Shown here: in pieces, positions 28,439-29,039 of the stretch
Numbering within the stretch: position 1 is the first letter of the stretch
Layout: each line of letters opens with the position of its first letter
IMG/VR virus record: IMGVR_UViG_3300046010_004674
Coordinates: 1 to 29,039 of that record
Strand: one strand, 5' to 3'
DNA: 29,039 nt
Source: a virus
Notes under the pieces: model-generated
The model's database searches: none
What the model was told of the DNA's origin: nothing
What the model saw: the letters and a program-made list of their open reading frames with translations, nothing else
Made by a program: the position numbers and the translations under genes

Positions 28439-28609
28439 ATGGCAAAAATAATCTTAGCACTATACATCCTATGCGGAACGGTAGTTGAAACCGACCAAGG
28501 GTACACCATTGTCGAAGAAGGCATTGACTATGCTTGCGAAGGAGAAGTCCTCAAATGGATAGAGACAGGAGAGTTTAAGTACGATGACTTTCTATGTGAC
28601 TGCGAATAA
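28439..28609 (+). CDS. 56-residue acidic protein, function unknown
   Basis: An ORF starting MAKIILALYILCGTVVETDQ, then GYTIVEEGIDYACEGEVLKW and ending FLCDCE. The first 15 residues are hydrophobic, but the strand-like pattern and lack of a basic start argue against a signal peptide. Four Cys, two in a terminal CDC, and many acidic residues. It is preceded by hairpin copy 6 at the standard 16 nt and followed by copy 7, which supports it as a real cistron. No known family. Confidence 0.6.
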   Translation: MAKIILALYILCGTVVETDQGYTIVEEGIDYACEGEVLKWIETGEFKYDDFLCDCE

Positions 28610-28619
28610 AATAATAACC

Positions 28620-28635
28620 GTCTCCTTAAGGAGAC
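28620..28635 (+). repeat. CCGTCTC hairpin, copy 7 (perfect palindrome)
   Basis: GTCTCCTTAAGGAGAC is fully palindromic over 16 bases. It ends 19 nt before the next ATG. The T-to-C change at position 6 converts the usual U-G pair to C-G, a compensatory-type change that keeps the stem. Confidence 0.8.
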
Positions 28636-28654
28636 ACAAAACTGGAAATTTATT

Positions 28655-28882
28655 ATGAGAAACATTAATGAAATTGCAATGGAGATTGCAAGCGATTGGA
28701 AGAACGTAAACTATGGCGCTGTTCCTTACCTAGAAGTGATGTTCAATCTTCGAACTATCAATGATAAGTACTACGATGATGACGCGAAGACCATCATCAT
28801 CTACTTCCTTGCGAATGCATCCACTTGGAGAGGAGAGACAGCAAAGAGAATCAAAACAGAACTAAAACAAATAATCAAATGA
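28655..28882 (+). CDS. small early protein, function unknown
   Basis: 75 residues starting MRNINEIAMEIASDWKNVNY and containing GAVPYLEVMFNLRTINDKYY, DDDAKTIIIYFLANASTWRG and a basic helical end. It looks like a compact all-helical domain. No family recognised with confidence. It is read from hairpin copy 7 and overlaps the next gene by ATGA. An antisense frame over its end is a shadow. Confidence 0.65.
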   Translation: MRNINEIAMEIASDWKNVNYGAVPYLEVMFNLRTINDKYYDDDAKTIIIYFLANASTWRGETAKRIKTELKQIIK

Positions 28883-29039
28883 TTGACAATACAATGTTTA
28901 CTGTAGGACATTTCATCAAATGTGACGAAGTGTACTTGATTGGCGGTGATGGTGAACCAATTGGAATGGTGACTAGTATCGGAAGTGTTAACGTACACGT
29001 TAGGATGTACGAATCAAAGCGAATCGTTGCTATGAACTT
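28879..29039 (+). CDS. small early protein, cut by window edge
   Basis: An ORF starting at ATG 28879-28881 (ATGA overlap with the previous stop) and open to the end of the window, 53 complete codons. It reads MIDNTMFTVGHFIKCDEVYL, IGGDGEPIGMVTSIGSVNV and on. The pattern of short strands (VGHFIKCDEVYLIG, GMVTSIG, VHVRMYESKRIVAM) suggests a small beta barrel, perhaps SH3-like. It has no hairpin of its own, consistent with coupling to the upstream gene. Function unknown. Confidence 0.6.
   Translation, partial: MIDNTMFTVGHFIKCDEVYLIGGDGEPIGMVTSIGSVNVHVRMYESKRIVAMN

Overview
The window looks like about 29 kb of a lytic-type tailed phage (probably a short-tailed podovirus) infecting a Bacteroidota/Flavobacteriia host. 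It carries a terminase, portal, scaffold-like and major capsid block, neck and tail proteins, fibres with repeated GQvLt-W units, an M15 endolysin with membrane partners, a GroEL/GroES pair, and many tiny genes. The host group is inferred from -7 boxes of the Bacteroidota type (TAnnTTTG) 13-28 nt upstream of several starts, from A-rich leaders without Shine-Dalgarno sites, and from the gene order (TerL, portal, scaffold, MCP, neck proteins, very large tail protein), which resembles Crassvirales-like and Cellulophaga phages. No integrase, repressor, polymerase or tRNA was recognised, so this is only part of a genome.

Layout. From 1 to about 25.8 kb nearly all genes run leftward. Read in transcription order from the right: a small gene (25771-25580); groEL then groES (25302-23420); a cluster of very small basic or repetitive proteins plus a Pam3-gp28-like holin (22895-20778); virion-surface and fibre genes (20772-19178); a lysis module with holin-like protein, M15 peptidase and membrane protein (19176-18030); a coiled-coil protein and a 525-residue fibre (17992-16168); a GroES-like-fold protein, a small-terminase-like protein, TerL, portal, scaffold and MCP (15934-7821); neck proteins (7743-5224); and a 1532-residue tail protein plus a partial virion protein (5221-1). 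One winged-helix-like gene (22958-23431) runs the other way and overlaps groES tail to tail.

From 25772 to 26782 there is a 1-kb control region with no convincing gene. It holds an exact 16-bp canonical parS palindrome, CTG-rich direct repeats, five CCGTCTC motifs, two 17-bp TGCTAA-N5-TTAGCA dyads, iteron-like CGTCACTGAnAC repeats, a -7 box and several hairpins. It is the best candidate for a replication origin and divergent control region.

From 26783 to the right edge are nine small rightward genes, probably early. Six of them are preceded by copies of one oriented 16-18-nt hairpin (consensus CCGTCTCTTYRAGGAGAC), five ending 16-19 nt before the start codon and one 32 nt before it. Genes coupled by ATGA overlaps or 1-nt gaps mostly lack their own copy. 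This intercistronic hairpin series and the parS site are the two most unusual signals in the window.
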